DNA of 64,000 nt from an uncultured Odoribacter sp. (GCA_910578105.1 CAJTPD010000001.1:310001-374000), one strand, 5' to 3'; counted from the stretch's first letter, positions 17,020-27,114 are shown. The notes: generated by a model not told the origin, from the letters alone. Translations and numbers: made by a program.

Positions 17020-19026
17020 ATGAATTTTAAAGGAATCGGAATATTACTCATTGGGTTGCTGTCGGCAGGAAAAGGGTTTGTTATGGCAGATTGTGTTTCT
17101 GGAGGGCTGGATTCTGTTTCTGTTGCGGGAGAAATTATTGTTCCGGATACTTTGTTTCATAGAGATAGTATTATTCCTGTCCGTCCTTATTTTCACAGGG
17201 ATACTTTGATGCCAGTTTCTGTAAGACCAATGGAAAAAGAAGAGAGAATACCATTGGTGTATTTACCGGATAGTTTGATAAGGGATAGTCTTGCCTATGA
17301 ATATACTAAAATTAAGGATTTTGCCAGCAAAAGTAAGTTTACCCGTGAACTTTATAAAATGGTTTTTGTAAGTCCTAAACGAGGGCGGTTGAATGTGATG
17401 CGTACTCAGAATAGCGAGGAACGTTTTAAAGCATTCAGGGGAAAAGAGATTCGTGAGATTTCGGTTAAGGTGTTACCTCCTTATGGGACCAGTGTTTATG
17501 ATACCAGTTATTATGAGGAGGATATCAGTTGGTTGAAGCTTATAGCCAATAAAACACATATGAGTACGGCGGAACGGGTGCTTCGGAAACAATTGACCCT
17601 CAGGCCGGGGATGGCATTGAATCCTTTTGAGTTGGTACAGAATGAGATATTGTTACGTGGACTGGATTATATTGATGATGCAACTATTATGGTTTCGGAG
17701 GTGGAGGGAGATACCAATCGGGTAAATCTTTTGGTGATTTGTAAGGACCGGCTTTCCTGGGGAGGAAGTGTGGAATCAAATTTCCTGAATTCTTTTAAAT
17801 TGGGAATTGATAATAAAAATTTTATGAAATTAGGGCATGTGCTAAATTACGAAATCAGTTACCGGGGAACTAAGGATAAGAAATGGGGGAATATTCTGGA
17901 GTATAAAGTTAATAGTATCGGCGGCTCCCACATTAATATCCGGGGATTTTATAAAAATGATTATAAAGAAAAAGAAATCCGGGGAGAGATTGAACGGCCT
18001 TTTCTTACCAGCCGGATGAAGTGGGCAGGAGGTATAGATATCGGCCGGGTATTTTATTCAGAAGAGTTACCTGACCGGAATGTTTCCCGTTTGGATGAAC
18101 TTTTTGATTATCATTTTCAGGATATCTGGTTGGGTAAATCATTTCAATTGCCTTTTCGGTATAGTTATAACCAGAATATGTATGTCACTACCCGTTTTTT
18201 TACAACTTTGTTTAATAATCGTCCGGTTGTCAGTGATGATACAAATCATTTGTATCACAACCGATTGGATTATTTTAGTGCTTTTACTTATACTAAAATA
18301 AAATATTATAAGGCGAATCTGATTTATGATTTCGGACGGACAGAAGATATTCCAACAGGATTGTTGCTTAGTTTTACTGTCGGTTACGAAAAAAGTGAAT
18401 ACGATGAATTCGGATATATAGGTGCCCAGGCCCGGTATTCTCATTTTAATAAGTATACAGAGCGTTATTATGCATTGGATATGGCTTTGGGGTCTTATGT
18501 GAGTGAAGATGGATTTGAAAGGGGAATATTTAAGATGGAAGGTAGTCATATCAGTAACCTTTGCAGTCTGGGAAATATGAGGTTCCGTTTTTATAATAAT
18601 GTCCGGTATGTCCGTGGTATCCGTCGTTATCCTGCCGATTATTTATATATGGAAGATCATGATATCCGTGGTTTTACTTCAGATACTTTACGGGGGAATC
18701 AGAAGCTTTCATTAGGTTTGGCTACTACTTTCTTTCTGCCTTATATCAAAAAGGGATTCCGGATTGCTGTTTCCGGTTTTGTGGATGCAGGGATGCTTGC
18801 CGGAGATGGGCAGGTGTTGACAAACAGTGAAATTTATTGGGGACTTGGGGTGGGATTAAATCTGAGAAATGACAATGTAGTCATAAAAAATTTGAGTCTG
18901 CGTTTTACTTTTTATCCGCTTATTCCTGAGGACGGCAGAAGGATACAAGCAGTGATGACGGGGGGGCAAAGGGGGAAATTTTACGATTACCGTGTAACAA
19001 AACCTCAGGTAATTCAGTATGAATAA
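17020..19026 (+). CDS. Omp85-like outer-membrane barrel protein with POTRA-like domain
   Basis: 668 residues. A signal peptide lies at about 1-25. Residues about 135-245 resemble POTRA material (EIREISVKVLPPYGTSVYD, then RVLRKQLTLRPGMALNPFELVQNEILLRGLDYIDDATIMV), and the rest is long amphipathic beta-strands with FLPYIKKGFRIAVSGFVDAG near the end, as in a 16-strand Omp85 barrel. It does not look like BamA itself (one POTRA-like unit, not five) and I do not recognise an exact family. It follows apbE by 66 bp and the patatin-barrel gene, so this cluster has two barrels. Possible role: insertion or secretion at the outer membrane. Confidence 0.72.
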   Translation: MNFKGIGILLIGLLSAGKGFVMADCVSGGLDSVSVAGEIIVPDTLFHRDSIIPVRPYFHRDTLMPVSVRPMEKEERIPLVYLPDSLIRDSLAYEYTKIKDFASKSKFTRELYKMVFVSPKRGRLNVMRTQNSEERFKAFRGKEIREISVKVLPPYGTSVYDTSYYEEDISWLKLIANKTHMSTAERVLRKQLTLRPGMALNPFELVQNEILLRGLDYIDDATIMVSEVEGDTNRVNLLVICKDRLSWGGSVESNFLNSFKLGIDNKNFMKLGHVLNYEISYRGTKDKKWGNILEYKVNSIGGSHINIRGFYKNDYKEKEIRGEIERPFLTSRMKWAGGIDIGRVFYSEELPDRNVSRLDELFDYHFQDIWLGKSFQLPFRYSYNQNMYVTTRFFTTLFNNRPVVSDDTNHLYHNRLDYFSAFTYTKIKYYKANLIYDFGRTEDIPTGLLLSFTVGYEKSEYDEFGYIGAQARYSHFNKYTERYYALDMALGSYVSEDGFERGIFKMEGSHISNLCSLGNMRFRFYNNVRYVRGIRRYPADYLYMEDHDIRGFTSDTLRGNQKLSLGLATTFFLPYIKKGFRIAVSGFVDAGMLAGDGQVLTNSEIYWGLGVGLNLRNDNVVIKNLSLRFTFYPLIPEDGRRIQAVMTGGQRGKFYDYRVTKPQVIQYE

Positions 19027-19086
19027 TTGTCATTTCTGGGGATATTGCCGGTAATACAGGATGTGAATGTGTTTAATTTATGAAAA

Positions 19087-19893
19087 ATGGAAAATATCGC
19101 TGCGGCTGATATCTGGTTTGGGTTTATTATTGCGGTAATTGCTTCGGTATCTACTTTTATGGGGGCGATGACTTCGTTGTATTTCAAAAAGGTAAATCCG
19201 AAAACTTTGGCTGTTATTTTGGGGTTTGCTGCAGGGATTATGTTATATACTGCTTTCATGAAGCTGATGCCTGATGCTGTTCTTATTTTGTCTGGTCAGT
19301 TGCCTTACAAGGAAGTAAAGCTGGTTACGACTTCTTATTTTTTTCTGGGAATATGTTTGCTTTATCCGTTGGGGTATCTGGTAAGTATATGGAAAAAAAG
19401 AGAAGACAGGAAATACGATGAGGCAATGCAATACTACCGCAGGATAGCTGTGTTAATCCTGATTACCATCACTGCCCATAGTTTTGTGGAGGGGTTGGCA
19501 ACTTTTTTGTCTTATCTGGCTAGTCCTCTGGTGGCTATCCCTTTGGTGATGTCTATTATCGTACATAATTTTCCGGAGGGAATGACGATAGGTGCCTTGT
19601 TCAATAAAATCAGTGAGACAATGGGCAGGCGGAAAGCGATATTATATAGTGCGATTGCTTCTGTGTGTGAGCCTCTCGGAGCAATTATGGCTTACGTTTT
19701 CATATTAAAGTATTCTACTCCTGTTTTGAATGGAATTTTAAAAGCGTTTTTATCCGGTTTGCTGGTGGCAACGGCTTTGAATGAATTGATTCCAAATTCC
19801 CAATTAAAAGGAAACCGCCGGATTTCAGTGCAAAGTATTATAGCCGGAATGTTCATTATGGGACTGGTTCTTGTTGGCGGTGCTTATTTCTGA
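19087..19893 (+). CDS. zupT: ZIP family zinc/divalent metal transporter
   Basis: 268 residues with eight hydrophobic segments. The transport motifs of TM4 and TM5 are present: ITITAHSFVEGLATF and SIIVHNFPEGMTIG (H-N-x-P-E-G). A variable cytoplasmic loop between TM3 and TM4 is charged (KKREDRKYDEAMQYYRR). It imports Zn2+ and other divalent cations across the inner membrane. It ends 28 bp before the convergent PBP1A gene. Confidence 0.92.
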   Translation: MENIAAADIWFGFIIAVIASVSTFMGAMTSLYFKKVNPKTLAVILGFAAGIMLYTAFMKLMPDAVLILSGQLPYKEVKLVTTSYFFLGICLLYPLGYLVSIWKKREDRKYDEAMQYYRRIAVLILITITAHSFVEGLATFLSYLASPLVAIPLVMSIIVHNFPEGMTIGALFNKISETMGRRKAILYSAIASVCEPLGAIMAYVFILKYSTPVLNGILKAFLSGLLVATALNELIPNSQLKGNRRISVQSIIAGMFIMGLVLVGGAYF

Positions 19894-19921
19894 AACTTTG
19901 TCCGCTTGGATTTCTTATTTT

Positions 19922-22273
19922 TTACGCTTTATCTTTCTTTCGTTTGAAAAATCGTTTGAAAAAGTTCTCTTTTTGTGGTTTATCGGATTGTTTTTCCATG
20001 TTTTCCGGGTATTTGACTTTTTTCAGTTTCCGGTTGGTGATTTTGTCTATGAAATTCAGATGGTCTTTGAATTCCGGAATTTCTCCTTCGTGTGCATGAG
20101 TAAATGAGGGGATGGGAAAGTGCAGTTTTTTCCAGTTATTATATGTATTGCTTTCCATACAGTGTTGCATAAATTCGCCAAAGATAGGAAGAGCCATATT
20201 AGCTCCTTGTCCCAGGCGGATTGAATTGAAATGGATATTAGCGTCATTGGCACCAACCCGGATTCCGGCAACTAATTGCGGGTGATAACCGATAAACCAG
20301 CCGTCTGCCTGGTTTTGAGTGGTACCTGTTTTGCCGGCTATAGTATTGTACAATTTGTAGTTGTTTCGCAGACGTTGTCCGGTCCCTTCATCGATAACGG
20401 CTGCCAGCATGTTGTTCATGATGGCAGCTTCATTGGCGGAGAGGACTTCTTGGGCGGGGGATGGAGTTGCCTGAAACAGGATTTTCCCGTCCCGGTCTTT
20501 AATTTCTTCCAGATAATAGGTTGTATTTAACCGTCCCTGATTGGCAAAACACATAAAAGGATTTATCATTTCCCTCAGCGGGATATTGGCTACGCCCAGA
20601 GCCAGGGAAGGGTAGGGTGGGAGTTCTGATTTGATACCCAGTAGCCGGGCCTGTGAAATTACTGTATCGATGCCGGTTTGCAACAGTACTTCAACGGCTA
20701 TGGTATTGATGGATTTGCTGAGAGCTCCTTTCAGGGTGTAGTAGCCATCATAAGTGTTGTCGGAGTTCCGTGGAGTCCAGTTATCATATTCTGTATAGGT
20801 TTTTTGTTCGTTGTGATAATAAGCATCCAATCGTGCTCCGTGACTGACGGCTGCACTGTATACTACAGGTTTGAAAACAGATCCGACCTGACGGGGTGCT
20901 TCTACCTGATCATATTGAAAATACTTGTAATCGGGGCCGCCTACCCACACTTTGATTTTGCCATTCCGGGGGTCCGCAGCGATCATTGCAGGTTGTAGTA
21001 TTTGCAAATAGTGTTTAATCGAGTCGATAGAAGAATATTCCATACGTGTTTCTCCTTTTCCGGGAGTGTAGACCAGCATGGCTTTTTTCCTGTTCATGAT
21101 TTCCCGGATTTCTTTTTCATTGAATCCCTGATATTTCAGATGCTTGTATATGGAACTGTTGTTTATTGCATTTTGCAGGATTTCCGGTTTATTATCCCAA
21201 GGCTCTTTTTTCCCCAGATGAGTGTAGTAGGATTCTTGTAGTTTTTTCATGTGGCTGGCGACAGCTTCTTCTGCATATTGCTGCATTTCGGCATCTATTG
21301 TAGTGGTCAGTATCAGTCCGTCACGATACAGATTGTAGCTGGTTCCGTATTCTTTATTGTATTCTGCTATAATCCGGAGAGCATCTTGCCTTATTTTTTC
21401 CCGGAGATAGGGAGCGAGTCCGGAGTAGTGATTGATGGGATTATAATTTAGTTCCAGTTCTTTTTCTTTCAGTTTGTCTCCTTCATTTTCGGGCAGAAAG
21501 TCGTATTTCACCATTTGATTCAGTACGGTGTTCCGTCTTTGGAGAGCTCTTTCCGGATGGAGCCGGGGATTGTAATAGGAAGGACCTTTCAGCATACCGA
21601 TCAGAGTGGCTGCTTGTGTCAGGGATAAATCCGAAGCGGAAGTTGAAAAATATTGTTGTGCTGCACTTTCTATTCCATAGGTATTTTCACCGAAAGATAC
21701 GGTATTTAAGTAAAGGGTCAGGATTTCGTCTTTCGTATAGATATTTTCCAGCCGGCGTGCGGTGAACATTTCTTTCAGTTTTACAATGGGAATAAAAGTT
21801 ACCTGTTGTTCTGCCCGGGGGTAAAGGTTTTTGGCTAACTGTTGGCTGATGGTGCTGCCACCGCCAGCACTTCTGTCCTGAAACAGGAAAGTTTTGAAAA
21901 ATACCCGGAGCATACTGATTTTATCTACCCCTTCGTGTTGATAAAACCGTACATCTTCTGTGGCAATCAAGGCATGGATTGCATGAGGAGAAATGTTGGT
22001 GAAATTAACATTGGTCCGGTTTTCAATATAATATTTGCCGAGCAGTTCCCCGTTTTCTGTATAAAGTATGGAAGCTTCGTCGTTACGAATTTCTTTTAAT
22101 TCTCCGTAAGTGGGAATTTTACCCCATAAACCGGCATATACCGAATAGACAAGCAGTCCTCCTCCGAGTGTAAGAACCAGGACTGAAATAAGACTGTATT
22201 TCAGTATGTTCCGGTTTGTATGGCCGTTATGTTGTTGCTTTTTTCTTTTACGAGTCTGTTTTTTCTTTGTCAT
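19922..22273 (-). CDS. mrcA: Class A penicillin-binding protein (PBP1A-type)
   Basis: 783 residues. A very basic N-terminus (MTKKKQTRKRKKQQ) and one membrane anchor (about 27-48) precede the glycosyltransferase domain, with EDVRFYQHEGVD and GGSTISQQLAKN motifs. The transpeptidase domain carries SVFK (catalytic Ser in VGSVFKPVVY), SKSIN and KTGTT. The protein polymerises and cross-links peptidoglycan in the periplasm. A basic C-terminal tail (QSDKPQKENFFKRFFKRKKDKA region) remains. It is separated from the upstream ompA-like gene by a strong terminator. Confidence 0.94.
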   Translation of the reverse strand: MTKKKQTRKRKKQQHNGHTNRNILKYSLISVLVLTLGGGLLVYSVYAGLWGKIPTYGELKEIRNDEASILYTENGELLGKYYIENRTNVNFTNISPHAIHALIATEDVRFYQHEGVDKISMLRVFFKTFLFQDRSAGGGSTISQQLAKNLYPRAEQQVTFIPIVKLKEMFTARRLENIYTKDEILTLYLNTVSFGENTYGIESAAQQYFSTSASDLSLTQAATLIGMLKGPSYYNPRLHPERALQRRNTVLNQMVKYDFLPENEGDKLKEKELELNYNPINHYSGLAPYLREKIRQDALRIIAEYNKEYGTSYNLYRDGLILTTTIDAEMQQYAEEAVASHMKKLQESYYTHLGKKEPWDNKPEILQNAINNSSIYKHLKYQGFNEKEIREIMNRKKAMLVYTPGKGETRMEYSSIDSIKHYLQILQPAMIAADPRNGKIKVWVGGPDYKYFQYDQVEAPRQVGSVFKPVVYSAAVSHGARLDAYYHNEQKTYTEYDNWTPRNSDNTYDGYYTLKGALSKSINTIAVEVLLQTGIDTVISQARLLGIKSELPPYPSLALGVANIPLREMINPFMCFANQGRLNTTYYLEEIKDRDGKILFQATPSPAQEVLSANEAAIMNNMLAAVIDEGTGQRLRNNYKLYNTIAGKTGTTQNQADGWFIGYHPQLVAGIRVGANDANIHFNSIRLGQGANMALPIFGEFMQHCMESNTYNNWKKLHFPIPSFTHAHEGEIPEFKDHLNFIDKITNRKLKKVKYPENMEKQSDKPQKENFFKRFFKRKKDKA

Positions 22274-22331
22274 AGTATTCCGGTTATGTAAGCCGTATAC
22301 AAAAATAATAAATTATAACTACAACTGGAAA

Positions 22332-22364
22332 AAAAACAGGTGCCTGTTGCGGGCACCTGTTTTT
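22332..22364 (-). terminator. Intrinsic terminator after the OmpA-family gene
   Basis: A 13-bp perfect stem (22332-22344 / 22352-22364) with a 7-nt loop. Read on the minus strand it ends in a run of T. It lies 18 bp after the OmpA-family stop. Confidence 0.88.
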
Positions 22365-22381
22365 CAGAATAGGGGATTCAT

Positions 22382-23512
22382 TTATTTTATGATTTCAACC
22401 ATGACACAACGATTCCATTTGTTGTTGTTCTTGTAATATGGTTTTTCTTTTCCAACATATTCAATTTGCATACGGTCGGAACTGACTCCGTAGTCTTTTT
22501 TCAGCATATTAGCTACAGCTTCTGCTCTTTCTTTAGATACACTGAGATTTACGTTAATCGGACCGAATTTGTCGGCATAACCTACAATACGTATTTTTGT
22601 ATTCGGGTTATTTTTCATAAAAGTTCCGATATTATAAATTAGCGGATCATAAACATCCTGTACGACTGCGCTGTTGAATTTGAATGGTATAGTAGAGGGA
22701 ATAGATTCAATGATATCGACTTTCTTTTCTACTGGTTTGATTACCTCTTTTTCAACAACTTTGATTTGAGGCGGACGATTTTGCAACTGATTGACCTGGT
22801 TTGCTAATACCAGATTAGCAGCAGCCATTTCGTCAATTAAAGCCTGTTTCGGTGCAGTCCGGAAACCTCTTCCTTTGAAATAGTAGGTGAAACCGGCGGT
22901 TAACCCTCCCAGACCGTCATTGGGGAAGCCACCTACTTCAACCATTTTGTCGTTGAAGATCATTCCCTGGAATTCGATATTGGCGTCAAAACGTTCAGAC
23001 AATCTGAATTTTCCCTGTACACCACCGTGGATAGTAAAAGATTGTTGGTGTTTTCTTGTCATTCCTCCGACTCCGAAAAAGGGAACGATGTCAAATACAC
23101 GGTCCGGTTTGTATTTACCGAAGAAATTAATTAAACCCAGCATGAAATCAATGTTCAAATGCATATAGTGCATGTGGAGCATTTCTTTGGCGTCATAAGT
23201 GAAACCGTGCAGGGAACCGCCGCCACCTTGTAAACGTAGTCCCCACCAGGGATTAAACATTTTACCAATGGAAAGTTCCGGCATAAATGTGATGGTGTTT
23301 CTGAATTTTGCTTGTGAGGAGTGTTCAGCAATAAATGCGTTGGCTCCGAAATTTGCTGATATGAACCAATTGTGCCAGAAGGGATTTGCTTCAAATGAAG
23401 TTTTGTAACCCGGGAGGCGTTGTTCTATAATCACCTCTTCTACTTGCCCCTGCGCCTTAGTTATTCCACATAGACCAGCAGCCAAAACAATTAACATTAA
23501 TCCTTTTTTCAT
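22382..23512 (-). CDS. OmpA family outer-membrane protein
   Basis: 376 residues. A signal peptide ends at TKAQG. An N-terminal region of about 200 residues of amphipathic strands suggests an 8-strand barrel. A linker with NQLQNRPPQIKVVEKEV leads to a C-terminal OmpA peptidoglycan-binding domain (IRIVGYADKFGPINVNLSVSKERAEAVANML). In that domain the classical TD-x2-G-x5-N-x2-LS-x2-RA pattern appears as YADKFGPINVNLSVSKERA. It is probably an abundant structural protein that ties the outer membrane to peptidoglycan. Confidence 0.9.
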   Translation of the reverse strand: MKKGLMLIVLAAGLCGITKAQGQVEEVIIEQRLPGYKTSFEANPFWHNWFISANFGANAFIAEHSSQAKFRNTITFMPELSIGKMFNPWWGLRLQGGGGSLHGFTYDAKEMLHMHYMHLNIDFMLGLINFFGKYKPDRVFDIVPFFGVGGMTRKHQQSFTIHGGVQGKFRLSERFDANIEFQGMIFNDKMVEVGGFPNDGLGGLTAGFTYYFKGRGFRTAPKQALIDEMAAANLVLANQVNQLQNRPPQIKVVEKEVIKPVEKKVDIIESIPSTIPFKFNSAVVQDVYDPLIYNIGTFMKNNPNTKIRIVGYADKFGPINVNLSVSKERAEAVANMLKKDYGVSSDRMQIEYVGKEKPYYKNNNKWNRCVMVEIIK

Positions 23513-23720
23513 AACATTTTTCTAATTAAGTAACTTGTTGTTTTTATATTGTTTTTAATCGGATTTTATTGTTTGCTCTTGTTTTATTTTCATTTTCCAG
23601 TCAACTATCAAAACTTACGGGAATAACGTAGCTGGCGGAATTTACGTTTCAAAAAAGGGTGGAATAATGTTAGTTTTTATGATTTTTAATCTTTTGTTCC
23701 CAAACGTTGTATATTTTTCA

Positions 23721-23728
23721 TATCTTTG
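23721..23728 (+). promoter_or_regulatory. -7 element (TATCTTTG) of adk
   Basis: TATCTTTG about 86 bp upstream of the adk ATG, with TTTG at 23693-23696 (24-bp gap). The rest of the 301-bp gap between the OmpA-family gene and adk is AT-rich and shows no gene. Confidence 0.45.
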
Positions 23729-23813
23729 ACTAATTATATTTGTGATAGCTGATTGCCATGAGGCATAAGGCCGGAAATAACGTGTTTTTCAGACATTTAT
23801 TAACTTTGGAGTT

Positions 23814-24386
23814 ATGTTGAATATTGCATTATTTGGTCCTCCGGGTGCGGGGAAAGGTACACAGGCGAAACGGATTGTTGAAAAGTATAATCTGGCTCAT
23901 TTGTCTACGGGTGATATGATTCGTAAAGAGATTGCAGAGGGTACTGAATTGGGTAAGATGGCCCAGGATATCATTAACCGGGGAGAATTATTGTCGGACG
24001 AATTTGTGGTAAAACTTATTGCTAATAGTATGGCGGCTTGCCGTGGTGTGGACGGATTTTTGTTTGATGGCTTTCCGCGCACTGTGGCACAGGCAGAAAT
24101 TCTTGACACTATGTTGGAGAAGGAAGGTACTCCTTTGAAAGGTCTGATTTGTATTCATGTTCCCTTTGAAGAATTGAAACGCCGGATGTTGGAGAGGGCT
24201 AAAATTGAAGGGAGGGCGGACGATAACGCAGAAGTCATTGAAAAACGTTTTCGTGAGTATAACGATAAAACTGTGCATGTTGCCAATCACTATAAGAAAA
24301 AAGGAGTGCACATTGATGTGGAAGGAAATTGTCCGGTAGATGAAGTGTTTAGTTCTATTATACGGGCGATAGAAGAGATGAAATGA
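23814..24386 (+). CDS. adk: Adenylate kinase
   Basis: 190 residues, the short form without a zinc-binding LID insertion. P-loop GPPGAGKGT (8-16), the AMP-binding STGDMIRKEI, LFDGFPRTVAQA and a short LID with RMLERAKIEGRADDN. It interconverts ATP + AMP and 2 ADP in the cytosol. Single-gene unit with its own promoter. Confidence 0.96.
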   Translation: MLNIALFGPPGAGKGTQAKRIVEKYNLAHLSTGDMIRKEIAEGTELGKMAQDIINRGELLSDEFVVKLIANSMAACRGVDGFLFDGFPRTVAQAEILDTMLEKEGTPLKGLICIHVPFEELKRRMLERAKIEGRADDNAEVIEKRFREYNDKTVHVANHYKKKGVHIDVEGNCPVDEVFSSIIRAIEEMK

Positions 24387-24441
24387 TATTCAGGACGGAG
24401 ACGGTTCTTCGGACCTGATGGGAGAAGTTCTTTTAAATAAT

Positions 24442-24502
24442 GATTGGCGGAGCTATAGTTTCTGATAAATAAATATTGTCAGTGAGTTTAGCTCCGCCAA
24501 TC
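24442..24502. terminator. Long inverted repeat between adk and the M3 peptidase gene
   Basis: 14-bp perfect arms (24442-24455 / 24489-24502) with a 33-nt loop, lying between two convergent genes. It probably ends transcription, although the loop is long and the T run short. Confidence 0.5.
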
Positions 24503-24565
24503 GGTTTTAGAAAGGTGTGTCGATTTTCAAAAATTAACCTTTGGACTTTGTAAGGCAGACCTGTT

Positions 24566-26677
24566 TTATTTCCGGGAAGTCATTAATCCTTTTCTTTTTA
24601 GCAGAGGTTCTATATCCGGTTCCTGACCTCTGAATTGTCGGTATAATTTCATAGGTTCGTCTGCTCCTCCTTTAGTAAGAATGTTTTCAAGGAAATCCTG
24701 TGCTTTCTCCGGGTTAAAAATATCTCCGGTTTCTTTGAAAGCTGCAAAGGCATCAGCATCCAGAACTTCCGCCCAGGTGTAGGCATAATATCCTGCGGAA
24801 TATCCTCCGTTAAATATATGTCCAAAATAAGGACTGCGGTAGCGGACTGTGATTTCCGGTAACAGACCGATTTTTTCCAGCGTTTCTTTTTCAAATTTTG
24901 CAGCATCGATAGGTTTTTCCGATTGTATACAGTGATAAGCCATATCCAGTAAAGCAGCTGACATGAATTCTGTGACTACAAAACCTTGATTAAAATGGCT
25001 GCTGGCCTGGATTTTGTTAATCAGTTGCTGGGGAATGGCTGCTCCGGTTTTCCAGTGACGGGCATATATTTTCAGTACTTCAGGATCTGCAGCCCAGTTT
25101 TCCATTATCTGAGACGGAAGCTCAACAAAATCTCGTGCTACAGAAGTACCGGCAACAGAGGGATAGGTACATTGGGATAGCAAACCGTGCAGAGCGTGTC
25201 CGAATTCATGGAACAATGTACAAGCTTCGTCGAAAGTCAATAAGGCCGGAGTATTACCGGTTGGTTTAGTAAAATTGCATACATTGGTGATTATTGGAGT
25301 TGAGTGCAGCAACTTAGATTGGGTACGGAAAGCATCCATCCAGGCACCACTGCTTTTGCCGGCTCTCGGAAAATAATCTGCATAATAAATCCCGATGTGT
25401 TCTCCGTTAGCATTTTTCACTTCAAAAGCCAGTGCGTCCGGGTGGGGGAGCGGAAGGTCATTTCGTTGGCTGAAAGTCACTCCAAAAAGTTTCTGAGCTA
25501 CATAGAATGCACCTTCACGAACTTTTTCCAGCGGAAAATATTCGCTGATTTCCGTTTCATTCAGATTATACTTTTCTTTTTTCCGTTTTTCTGCATAGTA
25601 ACGCCAATCCCATGGGGCCAGTTTAAATTTGGCTCCTTCTTTTGTAATCATTTTTTGTAATTCTGCAGCTTCTTGCTTTGCAACCGGCAATGCGGCATCC
25701 CAGATCTGATTGCAAAGCTGGTAGACCCGGGCGGGAGTTTTTGCCATATTATTGTCAAGTACATAACTGGCATAATCAGGGTATCCCAGTAGTTTAGCCT
25801 TTTGTACCCGCAGAGACACCATTTTACTAATGTTATCCCAATTATTGTTATCATTGTCCCGGCTACCCCGGTTGATATATGCTTCATAGATTTGTTTCCG
25901 TAAATTCCGGTTGTCAGCGTATTGCAGGAAAGGTATTATGCTCGGATTGTGAAGTGTGAAAATCCATTTTCCGTCTAATCCGTCTTCTTTTGCGTTCTCG
26001 GCTGCCTGCGCTATCACTCCGTCGGGAAGCCCGCTCAGGTCTTTTTTATTTTCAATGACAAGACGGTAATCGTTGGTTTCTTTCAATTGGTTGTTTCCGA
26101 ATTTAAAGCTCAGCAGGGCCAATTCACCGTTAATTTGTTTTAATCTTTCTTTATTTTCGGGAGACAAGTTGGCTCCGCCACGAACAAAATCATCGTAGTA
26201 TTTTTGCAATACCATTTCCTGTTCAGTGGTCAGGTGGATTTTTTCTTTATTTTGATAAATTGTTTTTATCCGTTCAAAAAGTTTTTCATTCAGAAATATA
26301 GCGTCCGAATGGGCAGTTAGTTCGGGTGTGATGATTTCTGCGATGGCATTGAGTGAATCGTTGGTGTTTGCCTGTTGCAGATTGAAAAAAACGGCACTGA
26401 CCTGATTCAGCATTTGGCCTGATTTTTCCAAAGCTTCTACGGTATTTTGAAAATCCGGGGTTGCTGAATTATTAATTATTGCTGTGATTTCGGCACAATG
26501 TTTTTTCATACCTTCCCGGAAAGCGGGAAGATAGTGATGGTCCCGGATCTTATCGAAAGGAGGGACTTCAAAGGGAGTATTAAATTGACTGAAAAACGGA
26601 TTGTCCGTGGAGGCGTCTTGTTTACAGGATTGCATGATAAGTCCTGCAAAGCAGATCAGATAAGTGATTTTTTTCAT
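24566..26677 (-). CDS. dcp: M3 family peptidyl-dipeptidase (Dcp-like) lipoprotein
   Basis: 703 residues from ATG 26677; a TACCTTTG -7 element (26705-26712) overlaps the alternative ATG at 26707 and rules it out. Signal peptide with lipobox (LIMQSC). The thermolysin-like zinc motif FHEFGHALHGL begins at His490, with the downstream zinc-ligand Glu in helix FVELPSQIMENW. Final segment resembles YRQFRGQEPDIEPLLKRKGL of Dcp. It removes dipeptides from peptide C-termini. The lipobox places it in the periplasm, unlike the cytosolic E. coli Dcp. Confidence 0.93.
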   Translation of the reverse strand: MKKITYLICFAGLIMQSCKQDASTDNPFFSQFNTPFEVPPFDKIRDHHYLPAFREGMKKHCAEITAIINNSATPDFQNTVEALEKSGQMLNQVSAVFFNLQQANTNDSLNAIAEIITPELTAHSDAIFLNEKLFERIKTIYQNKEKIHLTTEQEMVLQKYYDDFVRGGANLSPENKERLKQINGELALLSFKFGNNQLKETNDYRLVIENKKDLSGLPDGVIAQAAENAKEDGLDGKWIFTLHNPSIIPFLQYADNRNLRKQIYEAYINRGSRDNDNNNWDNISKMVSLRVQKAKLLGYPDYASYVLDNNMAKTPARVYQLCNQIWDAALPVAKQEAAELQKMITKEGAKFKLAPWDWRYYAEKRKKEKYNLNETEISEYFPLEKVREGAFYVAQKLFGVTFSQRNDLPLPHPDALAFEVKNANGEHIGIYYADYFPRAGKSSGAWMDAFRTQSKLLHSTPIITNVCNFTKPTGNTPALLTFDEACTLFHEFGHALHGLLSQCTYPSVAGTSVARDFVELPSQIMENWAADPEVLKIYARHWKTGAAIPQQLINKIQASSHFNQGFVVTEFMSAALLDMAYHCIQSEKPIDAAKFEKETLEKIGLLPEITVRYRSPYFGHIFNGGYSAGYYAYTWAEVLDADAFAAFKETGDIFNPEKAQDFLENILTKGGADEPMKLYRQFRGQEPDIEPLLKRKGLMTSRK

Positions 26678-26704
26678 GATAATAAAGAATAGTATTATTT
26701 GAAG

Positions 26705-26712
26705 CAAAGGTA
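26705..26712 (-). promoter_or_regulatory. -7 element (TACCTTTG) of the M3 peptidase gene
   Basis: Minus-strand TACCTTTG 28 bp before ATG 26677; it fixes the start. Confidence 0.45.
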
Positions 26713-26790
26713 AAAGAAAAATTTAATTACCTTTACCATTGCTGGAGAGAGAACTATTTTTTTATAAGTGTATGTTTTTTTTGAAACAGA

Positions 26791-26822
26791 TTTGTTTATG
26801 TAAAAAAAAAGTATTTTCTTTG
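26791..26822 (+). promoter_or_regulatory. Promoter of rpmB-rpmG-DUF4295
   Basis: TTTG (26791-26794) and TTTCTTTG (26815-26822, one mismatch to TAnnTTTG) with a 20-bp gap, the consensus spacing for Bacteroidota promoters. Confidence 0.55.
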
Positions 26823-26860
26823 CACTCTGTTTGGAAAGCGTTTATAAAAATTACTGAGAG

Positions 26861-27103
26861 ATGTCAAGAGTTTGTCAAATAACCGGAAAAAGAGCAATGG
26901 GTGGTAATCACGTATCTCACTCTAAAAGAAGAGTGAAGAGAACGTTTTCAATCAACCTGTTCAAGAGAAATTTTTATTGGCCTGAAGAAGACAGATGGAT
27001 TCGCCTGAATGTTTCAGCTGATGGTCTTCGCCTGATTAATAAAAAAGGCTTAAGTGCATGTTTAAAAGATGCAACTGCTGCCGGATTAATTAAAACTATT
27101 TAA
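26861..27103 (+). CDS. rpmB: 50S ribosomal protein L28
   Basis: 80 residues. MSRVCQITGKRAMGGNHVSHS and the basic SKRRVKRTF segment are the L28 signature. First gene of the conserved rpmB-rpmG-DUF4295 operon of Bacteroidota. Confidence 0.97.
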   Translation: MSRVCQITGKRAMGGNHVSHSKRRVKRTFSINLFKRNFYWPEEDRWIRLNVSADGLRLINKKGLSACLKDATAAGLIKTI

Positions 27104-27114
27104 AATCAGAGACA

